From Mesostigma viride (Eukaryota > Streptophyta > Mesostigmatophyceae > Mesostigmatales > Mesostigmataceae), in the NCBI GenBank assembly GCA_009746045.1, contig RPFO01000080.1:1702183-1766182 (forward strand): 64,000 bases of DNA, in the 5' to 3' direction. Each line of letters begins with the position of its first letter. The first letter of the stretch is position 1. A program made the translations under genes and the position numbers. Below the pieces are notes generated by a model, which saw only the letters and a program-made list of their open reading frames with translations, was not told where the DNA came from and did no database searches. Positions 1 to 10,538 of the stretch are shown here, in pieces.

Positions 1-421
1 CACCAGGGTCTAGCAACGTATCAGGGCTAAAGTCGAAGACGTGGTACTGGGTTGCTCCCACTTTCGCCGTAAGGTAAGGTTCATTTAGAGTGAGATCGTC
101 GACTAAAGTAGTCCCTGATTTAAAATAGGAATACCCATTCACGACGAGACTGTAAGCAAGTTCCGATGGGTCGCTTGCGGTCTCGTCGTCGTAATTGTCT
201 CCGAGTCGCACATTTGTCGGCTGGCTTGGGTAGAAAATTTTGATTCCGTCGACAACGAGTGACTCATCGAATGGATGTGAAGTGCCAAGAAGTAACGTCA
301 CGCTAGCTTGAAGCCCATCTATGTCTGTTTCGATGTTAGAAACACGCTCCTCCATTTCAGGGTCGAGCGTTAACCCGGTGGCGAGATTGGTCGGTCTGCT
401 CAATGTTGTTAGAACGACCAT
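1..421 (-). CDS. Partial virion fibre-like protein (N-terminal 140 codons, cut by window edge)
   Basis: An ATG at 421 (minus strand) opens a frame of 140 codons without a stop that runs off the left edge of the window, so only the N-terminus is present. The first ~20 residues are Thr/Ser/Leu-rich. They are followed by a short heptad-like stretch (EERVSNIETDIDGLQ) of the kind that trimerises phage and viral fibres, then beta-rich, Asp/Gly/Thr-rich sequence (SLVVNGYSYF, GATQYHVFDF). This composition suggests a receptor-binding or fibre protein, but I recognise no family. It is divergently transcribed from the coiled-coil gene at 446 across a 24-bp AT-rich gap, the compact spacing typical of a viral genome rather than a host nuclear gene. 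The fibre role is inferred from composition only. Confidence 0.6.
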   Translation of the reverse strand, partial: MVVLTTLSRPTNLATGLTLDPEMEERVSNIETDIDGLQASVTLLLGTSHPFDESLVVDGIKIFYPSQPTNVRLGDNYDDETASDPSELAYSLVVNGYSYFKSGTTLVDDLTLNEPYLTAKVGATQYHVFDFSPDTLLDPG

Positions 422-445
422 TTATTATCTACCTAGAATATAAAC

Positions 446-972
446 ATGGCCTCGGAGGCTTCAGAGACCCCAACGAGCTACCAAGACGAAACCTTCGCCG
501 AGACGCGGGAAGAGCAGGTTGACCTGGTCAAGACAATTCGAAAGGGACAACCGCTGAATGATGAACAGAAAAAAGCCCTTCGCGACAAAATGAGGGTTTA
601 CCAGCAACGCGCAAAAGCCGAGAGGGAGAAGAGACGAAACGAGGAAAAGGAGGCAGAGATAACGAAACGAAAGGTCCTTGCAAAGGAATTGGAGATTCAG
701 CGGCAAAGGCTAGTCGAACTCGAGCTGCAAGAAGCCTGCAACAAATCGCGCATTGAACGCCTTCTCGCTGAAGATTCTGTCGCCTCAACCCCCGCCGACA
801 CGCCAAAACCAAGACGGGGTCGAAAGCCCAGGGAGACAGAGCCGGACTCTCCGCCACCCCGATCAAGACCCGGCAGCTCCCACCTCCACCACCGCCACCT
901 GCCGCGATGACCCCATACGAGATGCGCATGGCCGCCATCCGCGCGTCTCTCCTTGCTAGTCTGGACGATTAA
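446..972 (+). pseudogene. Coiled-coil, basic viral orphan protein with one frameshift near its C-terminus
   Basis: The frame from ATG 446 encodes a highly charged protein: residues ~20-105 are a Lys/Arg/Glu-rich predicted coiled coil (QQRAKAEREKRRNEEKEAE), followed by a basic SPRR-like tail (KPRRGRKPRE). The frame as read ends at 910. A 1-nt shift near 860 would switch to a better C-terminus, with a run of seven prolines and then MTPYEMRMAAIRASLL, ending at TAA 970-972, 12 bp before the ATPase start. The good second frame and tight spacing suggest the original protein was ~175 residues and that the shift is a mutation or sequencing error. No family is recognised. Its place directly upstream of the packaging ATPase suggests a virion or DNA-binding role (inference). 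Confidence 0.6.
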
Positions 973-984
973 AATGTCTTCAGA

Positions 985-1872
985 ATGTTAATGGCTATCA
1001 TCGAAGAGCGACGAATTCATTCACTCAAGAACAAAGACATCAAGCAACGATACGCCCCACAGCGTCCTGCTCCACCGAATATGCCGAGTCTTCATTTTAT
1101 CGCAAACTTCTGCGGAGCTCGACGGTCTGGGAAAACTACATCGGCGGTCAACATGGCGAAGGCTTACTTCGCTAACAACTCATTCGACAAGCTGTACCTC
1201 ATTTCAGGGAGTGCCCACACGGAGCCGAAATACAAGGAGCTCCCGGAACCAGCTATGACGATGGAAGTCTACTCTAACCTGGCATTCGATGGGATGATAG
1301 ATCACATCAAGTCTGACCTCCACGAATACGAGAGGTACAAGGACGATCTCAAGGTCTGGCCGGGAAACATTCAAACGCGAATACGTCGATGGAAATAAAA
1401 ACGCAGAACTCATGGACCTCTCTATGTACCTACGCCTTGATGCGATGAACTGGGATAAACCTGCGACTAGGTTCGAGAACGGTCCTCCCCGTCGCTGATT
1501 CTTATCGACGACATGCAAGGCAGTGCCCTCTATCAGAGCTCTAGCAAAAACGCTGTTGCGGCTTTCGCGTTCAAACACAGACACTTCCTCACGAGCATGA
1601 TTTTCCTGACACAGGCGTACACGAGCGGTGGCGTACCACGAGCAGTGCGAGCGAATATATCGTTTCTTGCGCTGTTCAGAACGAAGGACCATCGAGCCGC
1701 GCGACAGATCGCGGAAGAGAGCGCGGGGGCTGTGGCGCCGGACGAGTTTCTCGCGCTATGGGACCACGCCGTCAAGGACGATCCTCACGACTTCTTCGCT
1801 GTCGACTTCGACCAGCGCGACCCAAAAAAAATGTTTCGTCGAAACTTCAATACATTCCTCTCGATAAAATAA
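985..1872 (+). pseudogene. A32/FtsK-HerA-type viral DNA-packaging ATPase, broken by two frameshifts
   Basis: Packaging ATPases of this superfamily pump viral DNA into preformed capsids. The first fragment (985-1398) has a Walker A loop GARRSGKTTS about 45 residues in. A second frame covers roughly 1360-1496 (VDGNKNAELMDLSMYLRL). The third (to 1872) begins at the Walker B strand LILIDDMQGS and continues through a sensor-like stretch (FLTSMIFLTQAY) to the C-terminus. The shifts fall near 1365 and 1497. The joined length of ~295 residues fits Polinton-like virus and virophage ATPases. Neighbours (fibre-like gene, recombinase, primase-helicase) agree with a small dsDNA virus. Alternative: an intact gene with assembly indels. 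The assignment itself is fairly secure from both Walker motifs in the right order. Confidence 0.8.
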
Positions 1873-2193
1873 TTTTCTATGAACATGATATACTATGGAT
1901 ATTCCGTCCACCAAACGATACGCAGGCGCCGAGAAGGAGTACGTGTTGGACACCCAAGCACTCCTCCGATATTGTTCGGGTTCTCGACTGGGGCAGAAAA
2001 CTCTAGAACGTGTCGTCAGGATCCTTCAAGAAGCAGGCCACCACGACACGATTCCGTCCACCTGTCACGACATGAGCCCCGAAATCCGATTGGCCATCCT
2101 CGCCTTGGTGGGCGATCGCAGGCGTCCACGTGGGCGCTCACCCTCCAAAACGGAAAAACGCCACGAACCGAAACGGCCTCGGGGGTGCCCAAG

Positions 2194-3764
2194 CATTACA
2201 ATTCGTTCAAGTGGCCCGCCGGAGCGGCTGTACAATTTTTCCCAGTGAGCGCGCTGCCAAGTGTACTTGTGGGCAAATTTTTAGGTGCCCCGTCACTTCG
2301 AGGTACTAAAAATTAGGCTACGGTACCATCAAGTTTCGTTTAAGTGGCCAGCCGGAGCGGCTGCTTAGGTTTTAGCGGGCAAGTGTTCGAAGCGCGTCAT
2401 TGGTGAATTACTGGGGAACTTGGGTTTCCCCGCGAAACTCCAACCGCACGTTCAGATTTCCAAATCTCAAGTAAAGTTCGGCGCAACCTTCTGAACGGGG
2501 GCAGTTGACGAGCAGCATTCCTCCGGACGAATGAATTGCGTTCCATACTTGCGCAAAATTTTGAAAGGTGGCTTGCGTGCAGCCCTACTAAAATTTGCGC
2601 GGACGTTGAGATTTCCAAATCTCAAGTAAATTTCGGCGGAACTTTCTGAACGGGGGTAGTTGGCGGGCAGCGTTCCTCCAGACGAATGAAATGCGTTCCA
2701 TACTAGCGCAAAATTTTGAAAGGTAGCTTGCGTGCAGCCCTACTAAAATTTGCGCGAAGTGTGGGACTGAAAATTCGTAACGGAAACTTTTTGGTAGTTG
2801 CCGTCACTTCCTCTTGTGCAAACGTGTGGGAGTGAAAATTCGTAACGGAAACTTTTTGGTAGTTGCCGTCACTTCATTTTGCGCGAGTGTTGGGCTGAAA
2901 ATTCGTAACGGAAACTTTTTGGTAGTTGCCGTCACTTCCTTTGGTTCGACTGAAAATTCGCTGAAATTCGCTGAATTCGTACCGTAGCCTAATTTTTAGT
3001 ACCGCGAAGTGACGGGGCACCTAAAAATTTGCCCACAAGTACACTTGGCAGCGCGCTCACTGGGAAAAATTGTACAGCCGCTCCAGCGGGCCACTTGAAC
3101 GAATTGTAATGCGAATTCAGCGAATTTCAGCGAATTTTCAGTCGAACCAAAGGAAGTGACGGCAACTACCAAAAAGTTTCCGTTACGAATTTTCAGCCCA
3201 ACACTCGCGCAAAATGAAGTGACGGCAACTACCAAAAAGTTTCCGTTACGAATTTTCACTCCCACACGTTTGCACAAGAGGAAGTGACGGCAACTACCAA
3301 AAAGTTTCCGTTACGAACTTTCAGTCCCACACTTCGCGCAAATTTTAGTAGGGCTGCACGCAAGCTACCTTTCAAAATTTTGCGCTAGTATGGAACGCAT
3401 TTCATTCGTCTGGAGGAACGCTGCCCGCCAACTACCCCCGTTCAGAAAGTTCCGCCGAAATTTACTTGAGATTTGGAAATCTGAACATCCGCGCAAATTT
3501 TAGTAGGGCTGCACGCAAGCCACCTTTCAAAATTTTGCGCAAGTATGGAACGCAATTCATTCGTCCGGAGGAATGCTGCTCGTCAACTGCCCCCGTTCAG
3601 AAAGTTGCGCCGAACTTTACTTGAGATTTGGAAATCTGAACGTGCGGTTGGAGTTTCGCGGGGAAACCCAAGTTCCCCAGTAATTCACCAATGACGCGCT
3701 TCGAACACTTGCCCGCTAAAACCTAAGCAGCCGCTCCGGCTGGCCACTTAAACGAAACTTGATG
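2194..3764 (+). mobile_element. 785-bp TIR element, outer copy, split by a second copy
   Basis: The outer copy starts CATTACAATTCGTTC at 2194 and ends ACGAAACTTGATG at 3764. Total span is 1,571 bp, which equals 785 + 785 + 1. Its ends are imperfect inverted repeats sharing TCGTT-AAGTGGCC-GCCGGAGCGGCTG. It is flanked by G on both sides (2193 and 3765). The inner copy at 2327-3111 splits it between GGTAC and CGAATTC, which are adjacent in the intact copies at 5,407 and 36,269. No ORF is convincing. The interior holds three ~62-bp repeats (around GTGACGGCAACTACC) and two ~155-bp repeats (around TTTTAGTAGGGCTGCACGC). This makes it a non-autonomous, MITE-like element. Confidence 0.85.
2327..3111 (-). 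mobile_element. 785-bp TIR element, nested copy
   Basis: This complete copy reads CATCAAGTTTCGTTTAAG from 2327 to CGAATTGTAATG at 3111, in the opposite orientation to the outer copy. The empty site is known from the other copies (GGTACGAATTC), so the insertion can be dated as later than the outer one. It shows that only one base (C at 2326 and 3112) is duplicated, or none. The two copies form a long imperfect palindrome that could extrude as a hairpin. Confidence 0.85.
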
Positions 3765-3979
3765 GGATCCACCCCGTAGGGTATAAAAAGCCTCGAGCCA
3801 AAAAATTGTCTCATGTTCAGTCATCAGATGACGGTGACCGTAGAGGAGCGTCGCGAGCAGTGGCGACGGGCCCAGGCGAAGAGGCGAGCAATCGCCCGCG
3901 ACCAGACGAATTGCATCTCGGCGAAAAGCAAGATGAAGAAGGGCGTCTGGATTCCGAGCGACCGATGGATCGCCAGTAA

Positions 3980-5237
3980 CCCGAATGCGCGGAAAAAATC
4001 GGCTTGCAGGCGACCTCTCAACCCTCGCCGGAGCCACCGCACCATGAGAAAACTCCCGCGCGAGCTGGAGGAGGGCGGTACTGGACCTTCGACGAGGCCG
4101 TCGCCACAGCGGAAGCGCGACCAGAGCAGCACGAGCGTGGCAGGCCATCGAAGGAGCGCGGGGCGACTCGCAAGACCGCTTTGGGATACATTGGCAGGAT
4201 GCGGGTCCTGCTCGACAAACTGGGGTGCTCGCAGTACGAGTCCGTTGATTGCCTTACCGACACAGCTCGTGTTTCGCGTGGTGCACGAGACCTCAGAACC
4301 CAAGCGCAAGACCCAGCACTCGAAGGACGACGCCTGGAGGGAGAATGAGAAGCAGCTCCTCGGGGTCATCAACGGCGTGAACCGAATGATGCCGCCCGAG
4401 AAGAGGCTCCCAAGTCACGTTACGGACGCGTACACTGCTCGTGTCAGGGAGCTCTTGAAGGTTGGTGACCTGGACAGACGGTTCGACCGTGCCGAGAACA
4501 AGCCGCTGAGGTACACGTACGAACAGCTCCAGAAGATCGCCAAAGCAGAGTACGAAGCCGATCCCACGTCCGACGCCGCGCTGATGGGCTTGATCTATCT
4601 CTCGGGTGAAGATCTACCACCGACGCGTTACAATCACGACCAGATGCGCATCGTCGACTCGGTCGCTGAGCTAGGACCGCACGAGAACGGCTACATCCCG
4701 AGCGAGAAGAGATTCTACATCCAGAACTTCAAAACGCAGCACAGCATGCCAGTTTATGACGTCGTCATCCCGAAGAAGTACGGAAAGCTCATCAAAGCGT
4801 TGGATGCCCGTGCTAAGGCTGGACAGAAATACCTTTTTGAATCAGAGCCTGACATTCCGATCAAACACGAGCTCTACAGCGCCCGTTACAACCGGATTTA
4901 CGGAGGCATCGATGCCACGCGACAAGCATACATCACTCGTTTCCTGAAGGGCGCTTCATTTAAGAAACGTAAATGGGCTGGCGACATGATGGGGCATGAC
5001 GTACTGACAGGAGCCGTTTACGAGCGGCAGGGGGGAGAATCCTCCCAGGGTGGCGAGACAGTCTGGCGGACGTCGGCTGAGGCCGAGGAAAAAGTAGATA
5101 GTTTTCCCGTGGGAAAATTTCATGAACGTCGAAAAGGATATTCTAAACTGCATGCATTATACAGGGAATATAAAAGTTCCATGGGACCATTATTGCTCGA
5201 GGGTCGAGGGTCGAGGGTTTGGCATTTTATAATCTGA
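3980..5237 (+). pseudogene. Tyrosine recombinase (viral integrase), frameshifted
   Basis: Tyrosine recombinases integrate and excise viral or plasmid DNA through a covalent 3'-phosphotyrosine intermediate. The N-terminal SAM-like part (WTFDEAVATAEARPEQ; KTALGYIGRMRVLLDKLG) lies in one frame up to about 4265. The catalytic part continues in another frame to 5237, so a 1-nt shift lies near 4260-4280. In the catalytic part I see the first Arg box (LPPTRYNHDQMRI, ~4615), a candidate Lys (NFKTQHSMPVYDVVIP), the second Arg box (DATRQAYITRF, ~4915), the MGHD box (~4988) and a candidate nucleophile Tyr in AVYER. The PPxR...DxMxI style of box I resembles Polinton-like virus and virophage integrases. 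The ~45 residues after the Tyr box (EEKVDSFPVGKF) are unusual. It fits a virus that integrated itself here. Confidence 0.8.
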
Positions 5238-5269
5238 ATTTTTTTTTTCTAAACAAGTAATATACTATC

Positions 5270-8200
5270 ATGTCGTCTGAACCGAGTCGTGTCGTCACAG
5301 TCGAACCTTCTAGAAAGCACCGTGGGAGTATAAAGGACGTTGACATTCCGTGGCTGGCTCTACTCCACCCACCACCCGAGGCCACCCATGAGACCATGAA
5401 CAAGGTCATCAAGTTTCGTTTAAGTGGCCAGCCGGAGCGGCTGCTTAGGTTTTAGCGGGCAAGTGTTCGAAGCGCGTCATTGGTGAATTACTGGGGAACT
5501 TGGGTTTCCCCGCGAAACTCCAACCGCACGTTCAGATTTCCAAATCTCAAGTAAAGTTCGGCGCAACTTTCTGAACGGGGGCAGTTGACGAGCAGCATTC
5601 CTCCGGACGAATGAATTGCGTTCCATACTTGCGCAAAATTTTGAAAGGTGGCTTGCGTGCAGCCCTACTAAAATTTGCGCGGACGTCCAGATTTCCAAAT
5701 CTCAAGTAAATTTCGGCGGAACTTTCTGAACGGGGGTAGTTGGCGGGCAGCGTTCCTCCAGACGAATGAAATGCGTTCCATACTAGCGCAAAATTTTGAA
5801 AGGTAGCTTGCGTGCAGCCCTACTAAAATTTGCGCGAAGTGTGGGACTGAAAATTCGTAACGGAAACTTTTTGGTAGTTGCCGTCACTTCCTCTTGTGCA
5901 AACGTGTGGGAGTAAAAATTCGTAACGGAAACTTTTTGGTAGTTGCCGTCACTTCATTTTGCGCGAGTGTTGGGCTGAAAATTCGTAACGGAAACTTTTT
6001 GGTAGTTGGCGTCACTTCCTTTGGTTCGACTGAAAATTCGCTGAAATTCGCTGAATTCGTACCGTAGCCTAATTTTTAGTACCTCGAAGTGACGGGGCAC
6101 CTACAAATTTGCCCACAAGTACACTTGGCAGCGCGCTCACTGGGAAAAATTGTACAGCCGCTCCGGCGGGCCACTTGAACGAATTGTAATGTCGTCACGC
6201 AGTGGCGCTACAAGAAGGCTCCCACAAAAGAGGCCGGGGTGTCTCTCGGCCATCGCTTCATTTGCGCGCGTGGCATCAACACGAAGGACGCCAACGAGTA
6301 CGCGCATTATGGCAACCTCGCAGACTTTTCGCGGATCTATGCGGAGTGTGCTGCTCATCCCGTTCGCCGCACGCTCGACGAAGTCATACAACCCGACGAC
6401 CCGTCGTGGGCGTACGTCGACATTGACGACAAGGTCGACCCAGATGACGAGCGTCTGGCGAACATCGATTACCCGGGACACTTTCGCCGTGTTCACGACG
6501 AGTACTGCCGCATCGTCCTGAACATCGCGACCAAGGGCTTTCGCTACGAGGTCAGCACGGCGTCTCGCATGAAGAAGGATTTGTTCAAGTCGTCGTTCCA
6601 CATCGTCGTGCGCGGTCTCGTTCTTGCCGACCTGGACGCGAGAGTGTTTTGGTACAGCGGCCTCACCGATTTCATCAAGCGCGCGTCGTTCGACCTATCA
6701 TCTCCTGTTCACGAGGACGCGCACGAGCTGCTGAAGTTCAAAGTGAACGGTCAAGAGCAATTCGACGAGATCTGCCGCCACCCAGCTGACTATTTCGGTG
6801 AAATGGACACGGTGATCGACGAGGCAGTCTACAGGAGAGACAGTCTTTTCCGATGCGTCGGGATGCACAAATTCGGGGATACCGACCCTCTGGGAATTCT
6901 GCGCACATGTGAAGGCTCGTCTAGTGACTTCCTCGACCATCTCATCAACATCTACTCGCCTGACGACGTCTCGGGCGGGGTATTGGTGAGTGCGCCCCCG
7001 GACTGGGCGGCATCGTTGAAGAGGAGAGGGGTTCGCGGACGTCGCGAGTGCACGGTGAAGGCGGCGGGCAAGGACATTGACATTTCTGCATCTCTCGCGG
7101 CGATGGAGAAGGTGGCTCCGGAGTGTGACTATCTCGAGTGCGGCTACATTGAGTTGTCTCCAGACGTCAAGCTCGTGAGGGTGAAGTACCAGCAATGCGA
7201 CGATCACATCTGCCTCATATGCAACAAGGTGCACGAGAAGAACGGCCCATTCACGCTCCAATACCAGTCAGGACAAGTTTTTTATGACTGCTACAGGAAA
7301 TCGCCAGACGCTCGCAAGATCGAGATCGCACCTCCCGTGATGCAGCAACCGGGATCTGACCAAGTGCCGTTCACTCACACGTATTCGTCCGAAAAAATCA
7401 AGCCATTCAGCTGGGATGCGCTATTTGGGGGACCGCATAAGAGCACCTTCCTCGTCCAGTCCAACTGCGGGACAGGTAAATCTGAGAGGATTCGTGAACT
7501 CGTCAACGAGGCGGTGAGGAGGGATCCAGGTATTCGCGTGTGCTGCATCGTTGCCAACATTAGCCTATCAAAGGAGGAGGATCGCAACTACAAGTCTCTG
7601 GGCGAGGGTGGGAGGACAATTGTATGGGAAGGCAACGCGTTCCATCTCCTGTACAGTGACCCAAATTTTCGTCACTATCTCAGCGGCTCAAAGGGGATGA
7701 TTTCTGACGACAGGGTGTTGATAGTCCTGAACAGCATCAGACTTGCGCCTCACGGATCAACCGTTCGACCTCCTCATCCTGGACGAAATATACAATACCC
7801 TCACTGCCCTTTCACAGCGCTACGTGGAGAACCGTCGCGAGGTGTTGAGAAAATTCGTCAGGCTCGTCGAAACGTCCAAGATCGTGATCGCGCTAGACGC
7901 TACTGTTACTCGAAAGGTCTACGATTTCATAGCGGCCTATCGCGCGGCGGACACTATGGAGGTGGATTGCAACACCTTCAGGCGCCCTACCAACAGGACT
8001 CTGCGATGGGTGGACGTGACCTCAGAGAAGAACTGGCGAAAGGTCTGCGTGGACCGCTTTGTCGCTGAGTGTGAGAGGAGGATAGAGGCCGGAGAGAGGA
8101 TTTTCTGCCCAATGTCTGGCAAAAAAGAGGCCGCCATGGCGTATGAGGCACTCAAACCCTTCATCGACAAGCGCAAGAACGGGCGTCTCTACACTAGTCT

Positions 8201-9553
8201 GACGAGCAAGGAGGATCTGAGGTTGGCGCGAATGCTGCGTGGGCTGACTTGGACTTTTTGATCTTCAGCCCCACGATCACGGTTGGAGTCAGCTACACGG
8301 AGCACACGTTCGACAGCATGGTGGGACTCTTCATCAACGGGACTACTACGCGAGCTACACGACAACCCTCCAGCAAATTTTCAGGGTGCGCCACTTAGTC
8401 AAGGGAGAGATGGTCATCTTCTATCGAGACACGACTTCGCTTCTTGACAGGCCTCAACGGACTACGGTACGATCGTCGAGAACATGATCGCGGGGGACAC
8501 TGCGCTCATCCAGCTGCTGTTCGACAACGCCGACGTAGTCTGCGACTGGAGCGCGGACAAGTCGCGTATCTATGACAGAAATTGCCCCAAGTTCCGTCTC
8601 TTCTGCCGGAACCAGCAAGATCTCGCGGTGTCGAGGTCCCACTACAAGGGAAATCTCATCAAGATACTGACGGAGGACTACGGCGTGGAGGTGTCGGCAG
8701 TGGAGGAGTTGGGGGACATCGACGCCCCTCCGCTTCCGGTACTAGAAGATCCAGACAAGGACAGGGAGGTGGTGCTTCTGAGCGAGGAGGAGTACAAGGA
8801 TCTAGAGGGGAGAATCGGCGGCACGGTTCCACTTACACCGTACGAAATGCGTCTGAAGGCGGTGTACGAACTGGCTCACCGGTTGTACATGATTCCGTAT
8901 GATCTCATAGACGACGAGCTCCCTCCAATTCTGGACAAGGAGATGGGGAGGAAGGCGTACGCTGGCATTCGGCAATATTCGAAGTTGACGGGACTAGGAA
9001 CCAAGGAGCATTTCAGAGACAATCTGTTGATTCTGCAGAAGTCAGAGTCCTTGTTTGATTTGAAGGCGTATTCTCGTTTTGGACTAACACAGTCTCTGGC
9101 CATTACGCTCAAGCTACTAGAAGGGACGCCTATCATCGACTTCATCACGACGGCTGATCCGTCCAATCTCACAATGAAGTTGACGCGCGTCTGTCGGATG
9201 AGACGATTGCACTAGGGAATAAAATTGATAGCGAAATTGCCGACAAGGCCTGGTTCATGCGCTCAACGTTTGGATACCAACGGCGAGCAGGCGAGGCTGG
9301 TAGTCTGTCTTTTGCAAAATGTAGCGGGCTCATCAACAGATTGTTAAGCCCGACTCTGGGAATTTCTGCCAAGGGGGCGAAGGGCAATAGCCGTGGCGGT
9401 GGTTACTTGGAAATTTCGAAGGCGGACATGCACGCGTTTCTTGATAGGTATAAACCCTCGTGGTGGGGCGATGAGAAGGATTATTCGATCACGTCGTTGT
9501 CTGGCCTGTCGATGGATGAAATCGCTCCTTTCCTGCAGGGAGCGGATAAGTAA
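5270..9553 (+). pseudogene. AEP primase fused to herpes-origin-binding-type SF2 helicase, broken by an element and frameshifts
   Basis: This replication protein would synthesise primers and unwind DNA. The N-terminus (MSSEPSRVVTVEPSRKHRG) at 5270 reads in frame to the element at 5407. Beyond it VVTQWRYKKAP resumes at 6193, in frame if 786 bp are removed. The primase core has the metal-binding acidic motif YVDIDD (~6413), the SFHIVV histidine strand (~6596) and VYRRDSLFR (~6830). The helicase part has Walker A QSNCGTGKSE (~7460), Walker B LLILDEIYN (~7768), SPTITVGVS (~8267) and the arginine-finger strand LQQIFRVRHL (~8370), matching Herpes_ori_bp helicases. Frameshifts occur near 7740, 8350, 8470 and 9180. 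The C-terminal 120 residues end at TAA 9551-9553. Full length is ~1,160 residues. Primase-helicase fusions of this kind occur in virophages and Polinton-like viruses. Confidence 0.8.
5407..6191 (+). mobile_element. 785-bp TIR element inside the primase-helicase gene
   Basis: A complete single copy, CATCAAG... to ...TAATG, in the same orientation as its host gene relative to the CATCAAG end. The flanking base T (5406 and 6192) may be a 1-bp duplication. Removing 786 bp rejoins AAG-GTC-GTC-ACG in the frame of the primase. A GT at 5405 and an AG at 6201-6202 also bracket it, giving a 798-nt frame-neutral segment, so an intron-like status cannot be excluded. It carries the same internal 62-bp and 155-bp repeats as the other copies. 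Confidence 0.85.
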
Positions 9554-9566
9554 TTTTAATATTTTA

Positions 9567-9720
9567 ATGAAGCCTGTTTCTGCCATGCATTTCTTTACAA
9601 CCTCCAAGACGTCGCGCTCAGTGTCGCCTCATCCGAGTAGACGTCGATCCGGTTCCGGTCAACCCCGCCGCGCGGCCCTCGCCGGCTCCCTCACCCTGCG
9701 AGGCCATGGCGAAAAATTGG
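9567..9720 (+). CDS. Possible truncated viral gene at the right edge of block I
   Basis: An ATG at 9567 follows the helicase stop by 13 bp, with AT-rich leader TTTTAATATTTTA. It opens with MKPVSAMHFFTTSK, then a Ser/Arg/Pro-rich stretch (HPSRRRSGSGQPRRA), and then runs into the hairpin tandem repeats starting at 9708, where the frame continues only as repeat translation. I read it as the 5' stub of a viral gene whose remainder was lost at the virus/host junction. No family is recognised and 45 codons are little evidence. Confidence 0.3.
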
Positions 9721-10195
9721 GCGGTCTTTTCTTAAGAGTAAGTACGTGCAATTTTTCGCCACCTCCAACAACCCACGCCACCTCAGCGCCGGCCAGTGGG
9801 GGAAGGTGGCGAAAAATTGGGCGTTCTTTTCTTAAGAGTACTACGTGCAATTTTTCGCCATCACTCTCACACCTTGACAAACACCTCCTATGACCCGCGC
9901 CAAGGGGTGGCAGGTGGCGAAAAATTGGGCGTTCTTTATATAAGAGTAAGTACGTGCAATTTTTCGCCATCACTCTCACACCTTGACAAACACATCCTAT
10001 GACCCGCGCCAAGGGGTGGCAGGGTGGCGAAAAATTGGGCGTTCTTTATATAAGAGTAAGTACGTGCAATTTTTCGCCATCACTCTCACACCTTGACAAA
10101 CACTTCCTATGACCCGCGCCAAGGGGTGGCAGGGTGGCGAAAAATTGGGCGTTCTTTATATAAGAGTAAGTACGTGCAATTTTTCGCCATCCTTG
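9708..10195. repeat. Five tandem ~100-110-bp units, each containing a hairpin
   Basis: Units start at GGCGAAAAATTGGGCG at 9708, 9808, 9916, 10026 and 10136. Each contains GGCGAAAAATTG and, ~35 bp later, its complement CAATTTTTCGCC, giving a 12-bp stem around TTATATAAGAGTAAGTACGTG. Units 3-5 are nearly identical and are joined by the spacer CTCACACCTTGACAAACAC. The earlier two are more diverged. The array marks the right boundary of viral block I. Confidence 0.85.
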
Positions 10196-10311
10196 TCACA
10201 CCCCCAACACACACCCTCACAACTGCCAGGGGTGGTGACAGATGCCAGCCTAAATGTCACAAGCTTGGTGAGCAGTGGTGGCAGGCGGGCACTTATGTTT
10301 TTTGCAAGTGG

Positions 10312-10340
10312 TTTAGGGTTTTAGGGTTTAGGGTTTAGGG
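10312..10340 (+). repeat. Interstitial plant-type telomeric repeat
   Basis: Four consecutive telomere units are visible, TTTAGGG three times with one TTTTAGGG variant among them, directly preceded by GTGG. TTTAGGG is the telomere unit of most plants and many green algae, and TTTTAGGG is the Chlamydomonas type. It is too short to be a chromosome end and lies ~120 bp from the viral repeat array. Confidence 0.7.
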
Positions 10341-10344
10341 TGAG

Positions 10345-10538
10345 ACCCCCTCCTAGGCCGCGGTCACTATAGGGTCACTATAGGGGTGGCAGATGCCAGC
10401 ATAAGGGTGGTGCACTTCTCCTAGTCGCGATGACGGAATGATGACGGAATGATGATGGAAGCTACTTAATTAATTAATTAATTAATTAACAGAGCACTTA
10501 TGTATGTGATCCACTACTTATATATAAAAGGGTGAAAA
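10345..10538. other. Non-coding spacer with short duplications and an AATT run
   Basis: The stretch holds a duplicated GGTCACTATAGGG, a duplicated GATGACGGAAT, and a run of AATT repeats (10466-10489). No gene is seen. Confidence 0.6.

Larger units (their letters stand above)
1895..3979 (+). pseudogene. Unrecognised viral ORF interrupted by a nested 785-bp element pair
   Basis: ATG 1895 (MDIPSTKRYAGAEKEY) starts a frame 22 bp after the ATPase stop. It runs ~100 codons (LDTQALLRYC, MSPEIRLAILALVGD, then a basic RRRPRGRSPSK stretch) into the inserted element at 2194. Beyond the element, if 1,572 bp are removed (element pair plus one duplicated G), the same frame continues for ~70 codons (SSDDGDRRGASRAVA, DELHLGEKQDEEGRLD) to TAA 3977-3979. 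After that stop the same frame runs on into the N-terminal part of the recombinase, so the stop may itself be a mutation joining two formerly continuous pieces. The predicted product is a small, charged, possibly DNA-binding protein; no family is recognised. Confidence 0.5.

Noticed and set aside
9708-10195. CRISPR-like array of regularly spaced repeats
   Set aside because: Units are tandem with spacers that are also repeated, and the setting is eukaryotic; no cas genes are present.
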